From Aureococcus anophagefferens (Eukaryota > Sar > Pelagophyceae > Pelagomonadales > Pelagomonadaceae): a stretch of 64,000 bases of DNA. Each line of letters begins with the position of its first letter. The first letter of the stretch is position 1. Where the stretch lies: assembly GCF_000186865.1 (NCBI RefSeq), contig NW_008705561.1:1228758-1292757 (forward strand). Reading direction: 5' to 3'. Both the position numbers and the translations under genes were made by a program. Below the pieces are notes generated by a model. That model ran no database searches and had not been told where the DNA came from. It was given only the letters and a program-made list of their open reading frames with translations. This document shows, one piece after another, positions 54,304-62,312 of this stretch.

Positions 54304-55176
54304 ATGGCCCGGCCTTCCGTCGCCCTCCGGGGGCTCCTCGCGCTGGCCGCGGCCCGCGCCCTGCAGCGCGTCCCGGCTCGCGTCCGCTGCGCCCCGACGG
54401 CGCGCTTCGCCGACGTCGTCGAGGAGGCGCCGGCGCCCGAGGGCGCCGAGGAGGCGCCCGAGGTGACGGTCTTCGCGGCGCCCGTGCTGAGCTCCGAGGA
54501 GATGGCGGCGCGGGACGGCGCGGGCCCGCTGCGCGAGTTCGACTGGGACGCGCACCTGTTCCGCCTCGAGACCGACGCCCAGGCGGAGCGCGACGCCGTG
54601 GCGGAGGCGGAGCGGTCGGCGCTCGCGGGCGGCGACGAGTGGGCGCCCGGCGAGGGCGAGGTCGAGCGGCTCGCGGCGCCGCGCATCGTCGACGACGAGC
54701 CGAGCTTCCTCAAGCCGCGCTGGGACGAGGTGGACCCGGCGGAGCACGGCTACCGGGCGATGCCGCCGTCGCGCGGCGCGAGCTGGTCGCGGATCCGCAT
54801 CAAGTCCGACTGGTGGCAGTTCGAGGACGGCGAGCGCCTCAAGAAGGAGGAGGGCTTCGTGCGCTTCGACCACAAGGCCTTCAACGTCACGAACGCCCTC
54901 TTCGAGCCCACGCTGGCCTTCGACTACGGCCACCTCGACCTCGACGTCGTGTCCAAGATCGCGCCGGCCATCGAGACCCTCGGCTCCATCTGCCAGCTCC
55001 TCGAGGCCCACGACGGCGTCGTCCGCATCAAATACACGGGCCTCGCCAAGAACCGCGTCGGCATCGAGGCCTACGCGACGGGGCTCGTCCGGGACCTCTA
55101 CCCGGAGCTCGAGACCCTGACCTTCGACGCGCGGCACGTCTCCGACTACCAGGACGGCTCCTACGACTGGAACTAA
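54304..55176 (+). CDS. Probable plastid-targeted protein of unknown function
   Basis: The product is 290 aa from ATG 54304. The N-terminus MARPSVALRGLLALAAARAL-QRVPARVRC reads as a signal or transit peptide. Residues 30-150 are acidic and low in order. The C-terminal 130 residues look globular and conserved: WSRIRIKSDWWQFEDGERLK, VRFDHKAFNVTNALFEPTLA, SKIAPAIETLGSICQLLEAH, DGVVRIKYTGLAKNRVGIEA. The last part recalls, loosely, the NifU-type helix-strand layout but lacks its CxxC. I cannot name the family. It shares a 99-bp divergent promoter gap with the CRAL-TRIO gene. Confidence 0.65.
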   Translation: MARPSVALRGLLALAAARALQRVPARVRCAPTARFADVVEEAPAPEGAEEAPEVTVFAAPVLSSEEMAARDGAGPLREFDWDAHLFRLETDAQAERDAVAEAERSALAGGDEWAPGEGEVERLAAPRIVDDEPSFLKPRWDEVDPAEHGYRAMPPSRGASWSRIRIKSDWWQFEDGERLKKEEGFVRFDHKAFNVTNALFEPTLAFDYGHLDLDVVSKIAPAIETLGSICQLLEAHDGVVRIKYTGLAKNRVGIEAYATGLVRDLYPELETLTFDARHVSDYQDGSYDWN

Positions 55177-55197
55177 CGACGATGCATTGTACATCTC

Positions 55198-55742
55198 TTA
55201 GCCGAAGCCCTTTTTCCCGCCCTTCTTCTTCTGCGTAGTCGTTTTCTCCGCCGGGGGCGCCGGCCCCGCCTCGGGCGCGGCCTCGCCCGACCGCCCGTTG
55301 ACGAGGAGCAGGTGGACGCCGAACTGCGTCTCGACGACCTGGAGCTCGCCGATGGGCCCCGTCATCGCCGCCTCCTCGAACTCCTTCGCCATCTCGCCGC
55401 GCCGGAAGACGAGCTCGCCCGGGCGGCCCCGGAGCATCTTCATCCGCGCGTCCGGCGTCTTCTTCGCGGAGCCGCAGGTGCTGTACTGCTGCGCGGCGCG
55501 GCCGACGGACTCGGGCGTCACGCCCTCCTCCCGGAGCGTCCGCTCGAGCTTCACGTGGTCCGCGAGCCCACGAGGACGTGTTGCACCGACGCCTCCTTCG
55601 TGGCCTCGGCGAGGCCCGACGTGACGCTGCTGGCGATGTCGTCGAAGAAGCCCATGCGCGCGCGCGTCGAGGCGCGCGGCGGCGGCGCGGCGCGTTGGAA
55701 GCTCGAAACGAGTCCGACGACGAGGCATGCGACGAGCATCAT
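55198..55742 (-). CDS. Parvulin-type peptidyl-prolyl isomerase, with an apparent one-base frameshift
   Basis: The gene runs from ATG 55742 (or 55739) to TAG 55198. The first part encodes a signal peptide with a plastid-type junction (MMLVACLVVGLVSSFQRA), then ASVQHVLVGS, the first parvulin strand. The frame then hits TGA at 55553-55551. The next frame continues the domain: DHVKLERTLREEGVTPESVG, AAQQYSTCGSAKK, ELVFRRGEMAKEFEEAA and VETQFGVHLLLVNGR, all parvulin motifs. One extra G near 55561 (CGG to CGGG) would join them, so this is a sequencing or assembly error in a G run, or a recent mutation; no plausible intron fits. The Lys-rich tail may be natural. Confidence 0.78.
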
Positions 55743-55796
55743 TGCGAGCGGCGGCGACGGCGCGTGCGCTGTGCTCTGCTGTGCTGCGGCGGCAAG

Positions 55797-55804
55797 TTTT
55801 GTGG
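55797..55804. promoter_or_regulatory. CCACAAAA promoter-type motif (reverse strand)
   Basis: TTTTGTGG on the plus strand, i.e. CCACAAAA reading with the parvulin gene, about 55 bp upstream of its ATG. Same octamer as at 3049, 12429 and 36141. Confidence 0.3.
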
Positions 55805-55926
55805 TAGCGGAGTGTGCGGACGGACGGCGTGTGCACACGACGCTGCGGTGGTCGAGCTCGAGATGCATATGATCGAGAGCATTCAACAAAAACGAAGTTG
55901 AGGACAACTTGAACCGGAAGTGTCCA

Positions 55927-57606
55927 TCAGTACCCCGACTTATACTCCTCCACCCCGACGCCCTCGTCGTCGTCCTTGGATTCGCCGGGGCAGGGGACGC
56001 AGGACGCGCGGTGGTCGGGCCAGGCCGCGATCTGGCACTCCGCGGAGCAGTAGGACGCCGTTCGGCAGCGGGAGCAGAGGTGGGCCGCGGGCAGCGCGCA
56101 GCCCGGCGCGGCGCAGACGGGCCCGGCGAAGGCGGGCTCGGGCGCCGCGCGCGTCGACGGCTTCTCCCGCGCGACCTTCGTCTCGTGGTTGCCGCTGAGC
56201 TTGCGCATCATGGCCACGAAGTCGTCCTCGGCCTCGCCGCCGTCGTCGTCGAAGTGCTCGGCCTGGACGGCGACGGTCGCGTAGAAGTCGTCGGTCTTGC
56301 AGAGCGCGTCGGCGCCCAGGGCCGTGCAGCCGAAGATCGAGAAGTCGGCGCCGTCCGCGGGCCGCGCGGGCACCGCGGCCTCGGGCGACCGGAGCAGGAA
56401 GTTCTCGTCCTCGAGGAGCGCGGCCTGGGCGTCGCGGATTTTGGGGTCGTTCGACGGTCGGCGCTTCGGCGCCTTCTCCGGCGTCGCGCGCGACTCGCGG
56501 TGCCGGTCCTCGAAGCCCGCGGCGGCGTCCGCGACGAGGCCCGGCGTGCCCCGGACGTCGCCGCCGCCGAAGCGCGCGCCGGCGTCGGGCCGCCAGCCCT
56601 CGAGGGGCGGCGGCGGCGCCGCCGCGAGCTCGACGGGCTCCGCGACGGCCGGCGGCGGCGGCGGCGCCATCTTCGGCGGCGACAGCTTGAGCCGCGGCTC
56701 CATGGCCCGCAGCGCGCCGCGCGCGTCCGGCGGCAGGGCGAAGGCCGCGGGCCCCGTCGACGCGCCGTCGAAGTAGGCGACGCCGGCGAGCTCGCAGTCC
56801 CAGTTCGACTCGTCGCGCGCGTCGAACGGTTCCCGCCCGAGGAGGACGGCCTTGCAGTGGCCGCCCTTCAGCGTCGGCATGAGCCAGGAGAAGACGCGCA
56901 CGTCCTCGAAGACGTCGCAGGCCGCCCGCGCCGCCGCGCGGTCCAGGAGGTCGCCGCGCGCGCTCCGCGCGGCGACGCCGCCGTCGGAGAGCACGGCCTT
57001 GACGGCGACGTCGATCTCCTTGGCGTCGAAGGGGTTGCCCGCGTCGGCGTCCAAGATGACGACGTCGAAGCGCCGGCGCGCCCGCGCGGCCTCGGCGAAC
57101 CAGGACGCCGCGTCGCCCGAGTCGACGGATCTGAGGCGGCCCCGGAGCTCGGCCCGCATTTTCGCGGCGTCGAGCGCGGGCAGGTGCGCCGCGACGAAGT
57201 TCGACGCGACGCCGTCGACGTCGACGACGGCGATGGACTTGATGACGGACGGCGCGTGCTTGACGAGCTCGCGCGCGACGCCCGCGCCGCAGCCGCCGAC
57301 GACGAGCACGTCGAGGCCCGGCACGAGGCCGCGCCTCCGCTTGCGCGCGGCGGCGGCGCAGACGGCGACGTGGCTCAGCATCTCGTGGTAGGGCCGCTCG
57401 TCCGCCTCGCTCAGCCGCACGGCGCCGTCGACGACGAGCACGCGGCCCGCCTCCCGCGTCTCCCAGATCTCCAGGGTCTGGCCCTGGTCGTTGGTCGCCG
57501 AGGCGACGCGGGCGCCGACGCCCAGGGCAACGATGGCCTCGGGCACGGGCGCCGCCGGCTCCGCCGGCTCATCGGGCATCGCCGCCTTCGTCGAGCAGCC
57601 CCCCAT
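55927..57606 (-). CDS. Spermidine synthase-like domain fused to a MYND zinc finger
   Basis: The product is 559 aa from ATG 57606. Residues 15-280 follow the spermidine synthase fold: VLVVDGAVRLSEADERPYHE-MLSHV, LDVLVVGGCGAGVARELVKH, IAVVDVDG and FDVVILDADAGNPF. The usual GGGDG loop is GGCGAG and the catalytic D-S-S-D-P is altered, so polyamine synthesis is doubtful; another aminopropyl- or methyl-transfer is possible. A Pro/Ala linker follows. Residues about 500-545 form a MYND finger (CAAPGCALPAAHLCSRCRTA, SYCSAECQIAAWPDHRASC), a protein-binding module. MGGCSTK at the N-terminus is a strong dual myristoylation/palmitoylation signal, pointing to a membrane. The combination is unusual. Confidence 0.82.
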   Translation of the reverse strand: MGGCSTKAAMPDEPAEPAAPVPEAIVALGVGARVASATNDQGQTLEIWETREAGRVLVVDGAVRLSEADERPYHEMLSHVAVCAAAARKRRRGLVPGLDVLVVGGCGAGVARELVKHAPSVIKSIAVVDVDGVASNFVAAHLPALDAAKMRAELRGRLRSVDSGDAASWFAEAARARRRFDVVILDADAGNPFDAKEIDVAVKAVLSDGGVAARSARGDLLDRAAARAACDVFEDVRVFSWLMPTLKGGHCKAVLLGREPFDARDESNWDCELAGVAYFDGASTGPAAFALPPDARGALRAMEPRLKLSPPKMAPPPPPAVAEPVELAAAPPPPLEGWRPDAGARFGGGDVRGTPGLVADAAAGFEDRHRESRATPEKAPKRRPSNDPKIRDAQAALLEDENFLLRSPEAAVPARPADGADFSIFGCTALGADALCKTDDFYATVAVQAEHFDDDGGEAEDDFVAMMRKLSGNHETKVAREKPSTRAAPEPAFAGPVCAAPGCALPAAHLCSRCRTASYCSAECQIAAWPDHRASCVPCPGESKDDDEGVGVEEYKSGY

Positions 57607-57737
57607 AATGCGTTCTCAATGATTTCCCCAGTAGTACCTGGTCGTGGTTGAAGCCTTCAATGAAGGTAAATTTATTGAAGGGGCCAGGCGCCGGCGAAAT
57701 TAACATGTGAAGACAACAACAAGGGTCGAGCGGCGCC

Positions 57738-58213
57738 ATGGCCCTCCCGCGCCGCGTCAACGTCGTCAGCTGGAACATGTGGCTCATTCCCACCTACGGC
57801 GCCTGGAACCTCGGGCGCATCGATCGCTGCCGCGACCGCGTCGCCGGCGAGACGGCGAAGCTCCTGGCGGCGACTTCAACCACGCGCTGCCGTCGCAGAC
57901 GACGGGCGGCGCCGCGGCCGAGGAGCCCAAGAACTGCAGCCGGAGCACCTACGTGCGCCCGTGGCTGCCCGCGATCGCGTCCCTGGACCTGCTGCTCCGC
58001 GATCTGGCGCTCGGCGGCCGAGCGCGCGTGGCGCGCCTGTCGCCGGACGCGCCGACGAACCTCGACGGCACCGTGGACCACGTCTTCGCGGTCACGCGGG
58101 TCGGCGCGGCCGCGACGTACGCGGCGCGGACCGCGGCGACGGTGCCGGACCCGGCCGGGGACGCGAGCGACCACCTCATGGTCGCGTGCGCGCTCGACCT
58201 CGCGTCCGGCTAG
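57738..58213 (+). pseudogene. Endonuclease/exonuclease/phosphatase-family remnant, centre deleted
   Basis: The 5' part from ATG 57738 encodes RVNVVSWNMWLIP, the start of an EEP (DNase I/sphingomyelinase) domain, up to RDRVAGETAKLLAA. After a one-base shift near 57876 the other frame gives GDFNHALP, the catalytic D-x-N motif, then GTVDHVFAV and DASDHLMVACAL, the C-terminal EEP motifs, to TAG 58211. Roughly the middle half of an EEP domain, including the QE metal-binding glutamate, is absent. It is best read as a deletion derivative. The repeat that follows copies its final codons. Confidence 0.65.
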
Positions 58214-58315
58214 AAAAATCAAAATGTAAAACGGCGGCTTGCGTCCGGCTAGAACATCATTTGAGATGCAAAACGGCGGCTCGCGTCCGGCTAGAATAGC
58301 AAAATGTAAAACGGC
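58201..58315 (+). repeat. Three ~40-bp tandem copies of a gene end and 3' flank
   Basis: GCGTCCGGCTAGAA recurs at 58202, 58241 and 58283, each followed by a variant of AAAATGTAAAACGGCGGCT. The first copy holds the last codons and TAG of the EEP remnant; the third ends at the stop of the convergent glycosyltransferase gene. Confidence 0.9.
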
Positions 58316-59476
58316 TCACGTGAGCTTGGGGAGGGAGCCCGGCGGCGGCGGCGCCTTGGCCTCGAGCGTCTTGCTCTTCTTGCCCGGCGGCGCGAGGACG
58401 GGCGCGGCGGACGGCGCGGCCGCCGCGCCGTCGCCGTCGTCGAGGAGCCCGCGGAGCGCGTCGCGCACGGCCGTCACGACGATGGCGTCCTTGGGCGGGA
58501 CGCGCGACTCGTCGACGAGCTTGCGGGACGTCCAGACCTTGACGGCCGCGTCGCTCGCGGCGGCCTTGTCCTTGGGCGCGCACCGCGCGAGGTGCCCCAC
58601 GGCCGCGAGGCTCGACCGGTAGAAGGGGAAGGGCAGCTTGTCCAAAATGTCCTGGTCGTGGCCGTGGCGCGCGGCGAGCTCGCTGAACTTCGTCGTCCAG
58701 CGGTCGTAGCACACGGACTCGTAGTGGAGCACGACGGCGACGGACGGCGGCAGGTCGACGGTCGCCGAGCCCGCGCTCGGCGGCGCGTCGCCGCGGAAGT
58801 GGTGGGGCCCGTGGGCGCGCAGGCCCGGCGCGCTCACGCGGCCGAAGGACTTGCCGTTCGTGTAGGAGCTGTACTTGGACGTCGACGCGACGAACGTCGT
58901 GCATTCCACAAAGGGGTGCGCGCACGACCGGTCCGGCGCGAGCGCCTCGACGTTCTTCACGTGGGCGTCGCAGGCGTGCTTCGGCGCGTTCTTTAAAGCG
59001 GCCCAGAGCGCGCCGACGCCGCCCGGCGCGTGGAGCAGCTCGTCGTCGTCGACGTGCAACAACCACTCGACGCCGGACGCCCGCGCGCGCGGCACCGCGC
59101 ACGCGACGTTGACGGCCTGGCGGTCCATCTGCACGAAGTAGTCGCGCTGCGTCTTGGCGACGAAGGTCGCGTCGACGAAGGCGTTCCACGGCGGCCGCAG
59201 GAGCAGCGCCGCGAGCTCGGGCGTGTCCTCGCAGAGCACGAAGAACCGCTCGACGCCGATGACGGACCGGTGGTAGACGAGCCACTGCTCGAAGTCCAGG
59301 GGCCGCTTCGTCATGACCACGATGCCCAGGCGCGGCCGGTCCCGCTCGCCGACGCCCCGCGACGCGCTCCCGGCCGGCGCCGCGAGGCTCACAGTCGCCG
59401 CCTCGCTGGGCTTCATGTAGTAGGCCTGCGCGGCCGTCGCGTGGTAGAACTTCTTGTCCTTCTTAGTCGACGACAT
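58316..59476 (-). CDS. GT92/GT2-like glycosyltransferase
   Basis: The product is 386 aa from ATG 59476. Core motifs are GIVVMTKRPLDFEQWLVYHR, IGVERFFVLCED and EWLLHVDDDELLHAP; the last contains the DxD that binds the nucleotide-sugar metal ion. This is the pattern of the GT92/DUF23 and GT2-4 families, which add single sugars (galactose in known GT92 members). Later conserved bits are SYTNGKSFGRVSAPGLRAHG-PHHF and LHYESVCYDRWTTKF. No clear signal anchor is seen, although the first 20 residues are basic. The C-terminal 50 residues are Ala/Pro/Lys-rich. Upstream lies the nested transposon region. Confidence 0.8.
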   Translation of the reverse strand: MSSTKKDKKFYHATAAQAYYMKPSEAATVSLAAPAGSASRGVGERDRPRLGIVVMTKRPLDFEQWLVYHRSVIGVERFFVLCEDTPELAALLLRPPWNAFVDATFVAKTQRDYFVQMDRQAVNVACAVPRARASGVEWLLHVDDDELLHAPGGVGALWAALKNAPKHACDAHVKNVEALAPDRSCAHPFVECTTFVASTSKYSSYTNGKSFGRVSAPGLRAHGPHHFRGDAPPSAGSATVDLPPSVAVVLHYESVCYDRWTTKFSELAARHGHDQDILDKLPFPFYRSSLAAVGHLARCAPKDKAAASDAAVKVWTSRKLVDESRVPPKDAIVVTAVRDALRGLLDDGDGAAAAPSAAPVLAPPGKKSKTLEAKAPPPPGSLPKLT

Positions 59477-59584
59477 GGCCTTCGATGCGATCCGCGAGGG
59501 TTCTCTCGTCCTCCGCGGCGCCCGCGCGAGGCGACGCCGCCGGCGCTGCAGCCCTCGATCGGCCTCGACAACGCTTTGTCCACA

Positions 59585-60566
59585 AAGGCGGGGTTTGCTC
59601 CGGCGACGGCGTCCGATGGCCGGGGTCGGACGTAACGAAAAAAGTAACCCGTTTTTAAGTCGTTGGCGCCGATTGTAAGTCGTAGGGTAAGTCGTCGGGC
59701 CCCGGGGTAAGTCGTTGAGCTCGCCAAAACGGACGGATGACTGGGCACTCGCCAAAACCCGCGGGCTACGAGGGACTTGACGACGCTCGCCAGCGCGTCG
59801 CTGCGCCCGAGCCAGCGCGTGGCGCACGAGTGGAGGATCTTGCCACTCTCGTCGTTGGCCTTCTGGACATCCACGGCGCCGACGCCGTCGGATTGCCCCG
59901 CCGCGCGCGCGCTCCGCGAAAGCGGCGCCCGCCCCGCGCGGCCTCGGGCCGAGGTAGGCCGCCGGGTAAGTCGTGGAGTCCGAAAGTAACCCGTCAGGTA
60001 AGTCGTTTTGGCCGAATGTAAGTCGTAAGTAACATGTTAGGTAAGCCGTTACGTCCGACCCCGCCGATGGCCGACGCGCCCCCCGTCCAAACTACCGGGG
60101 ATTGGTGTGCGGCCAGGGACGCCCGGTGGCTAGACGTGCCAAAAACAAGCGCTCGCTTTGGGACGAATGGCTAGCCGTTTCGCTGGCTTGAGTACCAAAC
60201 ACGTACGCGCGGGCCGGGAACGGAGACCTCTGAGGCCAAGCTTCCGACGCACGGCAGCCAGGTCTGGTGGTCGGAGTGGCCTTCCATGACCCCTAGGCGT
60301 AAGCCTGACCGTCGGTGCCCCCATCGGAGGTGGTTCTGGCGTCGACCAAATTCCACCGCGCGGGCCTCGTCTCCGCGGGGCTGCCGCGGCGTACAAGTCC
60401 GTGGCCGCGGTGCGCGCCACCATCGATGGCGTTGGATACGCCCCTTGGTTTAGGGCGCGACGTGGGTGTGACGGCTGGGGAACGCCGTTTCCCTGCACTT
60501 TAATCGACCACCCCGCCGCGCACGCAGGGGTGCCGGCGGCGCCACTGGCGGAGCAAACCCCGCCTT
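59585..60566. mobile_element. Outer non-autonomous DNA transposon (982 bp)
   Basis: Perfect 18-bp terminal inverted repeats, AAGGCGGGGTTTGCTCCG at 59585-59602 and its complement at 60549-60566, directly flanked by the 7-bp direct repeat GTCCACA (59578-59584, 60567-60573). No transposase frame is visible in 60073-60548. It sits in the upstream region of the glycosyltransferase gene and carries the 441-bp element inside it. Confidence 0.75.
59622..60062. mobile_element. Inner, nested transposon with GTAAGTCG subterminal repeats (hAT-like candidate)
   Basis: 16-bp inverted repeats GGGGTCGGACGTAACG (59622-59637) and complement (60047-60062), with the 9-bp direct repeat CCGATGGCC at 59613-59621 and 60064-60072 (one extra G on the right). 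TAAGTCG or close variants recur about nine times near both ends (59657-59715, 59965-60030), like transposase-binding subterminal repeats. Its centre, minus strand near 59874-59760, encodes ILHSCATRWLGRSDALASVV, which resembles a hAT-type transposase segment (RW-S-R-AL). A deletion derivative is inferred. Confidence 0.7.
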
Positions 60567-60785
60567 GTCCACACGACTCGGGGGACGGCAACAGCGATTG
60601 TTGAAGGTCTCATTGAAGTTCTGATAGCCGCTAGCAAGACTAGATAGCCAGCCAGCCTACTAGAGCGCCTCGGCTCGCTTCGCCACCGGCCGACGCGCGA
60701 GTCCCGAAGCTTACGTCCCGCGCGCGCTTGCCGCGCGGTGTCTTTCGGCCGGCGCGGGGTGCGACCCCCCCCGCGGTCCCGGCGC

Positions 60786-61893
60786 TCAGGAGAAGGTGAA
60801 GAGGTTCTTGTCCGTCGCGGAGGCGTGGCGGAAGCGGGAGTTGGAGAAGAGGATCTTGCGCACCGACGACTTCCAGACGGGCGTCTTCCGGAGGTCGGAC
60901 TCGAGTTTCCAGTTGAGCTGGTCGAAGAAGTCCTCCTCGACGATGGCGCAGATGGCCTTGAAGTCGCCCTGCTCGTCGGGGCACTTGCGCAGCGCGTGCG
61001 CGATCATGTCGCTGTACGTCGCGGCGCCGCCGCCGCGCGCGGCCGGGTCGCCGCCGGGCGCGCCGCCGGCGCCGCGGTCGTACCAGGCCTGGCCCGGCGG
61101 CGGCGCGGCGCGCGCGCCGAGGGCCGCGGACGCGGCCACGGGGCGGTAGGGGTCCGCGGCCGCGTAGGCCGCGGGCGGCGGCGGGCTCCGGCGCGGCGCG
61201 GCGCGCTGGCGCTCGCGGAGCACGTAGCGCAGGCTCACGCGGCGGTGGGGCGTGCGGCCCGCGTCGTCCTCGTCGTCCTCGAACTTGAGCACGATCTCCG
61301 ACGGCGCGCCGCCGGGCCCGCGCTTGGGCGCCTTGGACACGACGGCGCGGTAGAACGACGTCGTCTCGGGGAAGATCGCGACGACGCGCTCGCCCTTGGC
61401 GAGCTCGTCGAGGCCGTCCTCGGGCAGGCCCAGGCGGCGCACGCGGGACGCCGGGAGCTCGATGATCTTCGAGTCGTCCTCGTCCTGCACCGCGTACGCG
61501 TCGGACGTCGCGTCGTATTTGACGACGGACGCGAGGATCCACGACCCGTTCTCCTCGCTCAGCGACACCTTGGCCGCGACCTGCTCGTGGACCTTGGCGA
61601 CGCCGTCGACGTCGTCGCCGTAGGGCTCGCCGCCGTCGACGCCGTCCAGGTGCTCGAAGAAGCGCCCGAGGATCGCCTCCTCGTCCACGGGCATCGCCTC
61701 GAAGTGGCGCGCGACGGCGACGCTCAGCTCCGTCTCGCTCGCGTCCGCGCGCACGTTCAGCCGGTAGCGGGCCTAGAGGGACGCGGGGGTGAGCCACGGC
61801 GCGCGGCGGGGGGGGTGGGTCGGACGCACCACGTAGGTCCGCAGCGCCTCGAGGCTCAGCACGCGGAAGTCGACGCCGAGGCTCTTCGGGTAC
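60786..61893 (-). CDS. SAP30-type Sin3-binding domain fused to SGF29 Tudor domain (5' exon unresolved)
   Basis: Exons seen: 61893-61830 and 61772-60786, joined by a 57-bp GT-AG intron, about 349 aa. The first 70 residues (FRVLSLEALRTYVARYRLNV, TELSVAVARHFEAMPVDEEA-ILGRF) match the Sin3-interacting region of SAP30. Next comes an SGF29-type tandem Tudor (QVAAKVSLSEENGSWILASV, SKIIELPASRVRRLGLP, RVVAIFPETTSFYRAVVSKA), which reads H3K4me in the SAGA complex. The C-terminus is a winged-helix-like domain (YSDMIAHALRKCPDEQGDFK, VRKILFSNSRFRHA). A 3' splice site at 61894 (CCGCAG) shows an upstream exon exists; candidate ATGs lie near 62020-62080, not resolved. Confidence 0.75.
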
Positions 61894-62206
61894 CTGCGGC
61901 GTGTCGCGGGTCATCGGTCGTGCCGGGGTGGCCGGTCCCGCCCGCCGGTGGCGCCGCGCGCCCCGGCCCGCGGCGGGCGGGTGCACGGGCTCGCCCGTTC
62001 CGAACGACGGTCCAAAAAGCGACGGCGGCAATCGCGGGGCACGGCGCCCGAGGCGCGACATCCATTGCGACGCGGGGATGCACTCTCGCTCATTGCGGGT
62101 GCCAATGTCGAGCGCCGACATGGTCCGCGCACCGCAGTCCTGTCGTCGAAAGCGCAAGGCCTTTGGCGCCGTCGATTGCGATGCGATCGGCCACTGCATG
62201 CGAGAG

Positions 62207-62231
62207 CTCCTCTCTCTCTCTCTCTCTCTCT
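62207..62231. repeat. (CT)n microsatellite
   Basis: An uninterrupted CT dinucleotide run of about 11-12 units in the gap between the SAP30-SGF29 5' region and the end of the channel gene. Confidence 0.9.
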
Positions 62232-62312
62232 TAGCGTCGAGCCGATGTAGCCTCGATGTTGACGCGCTCGGCGACGTTCCCGCGGCGGCACTTGCGGCGG
62301 CGCCCCCCCAAC

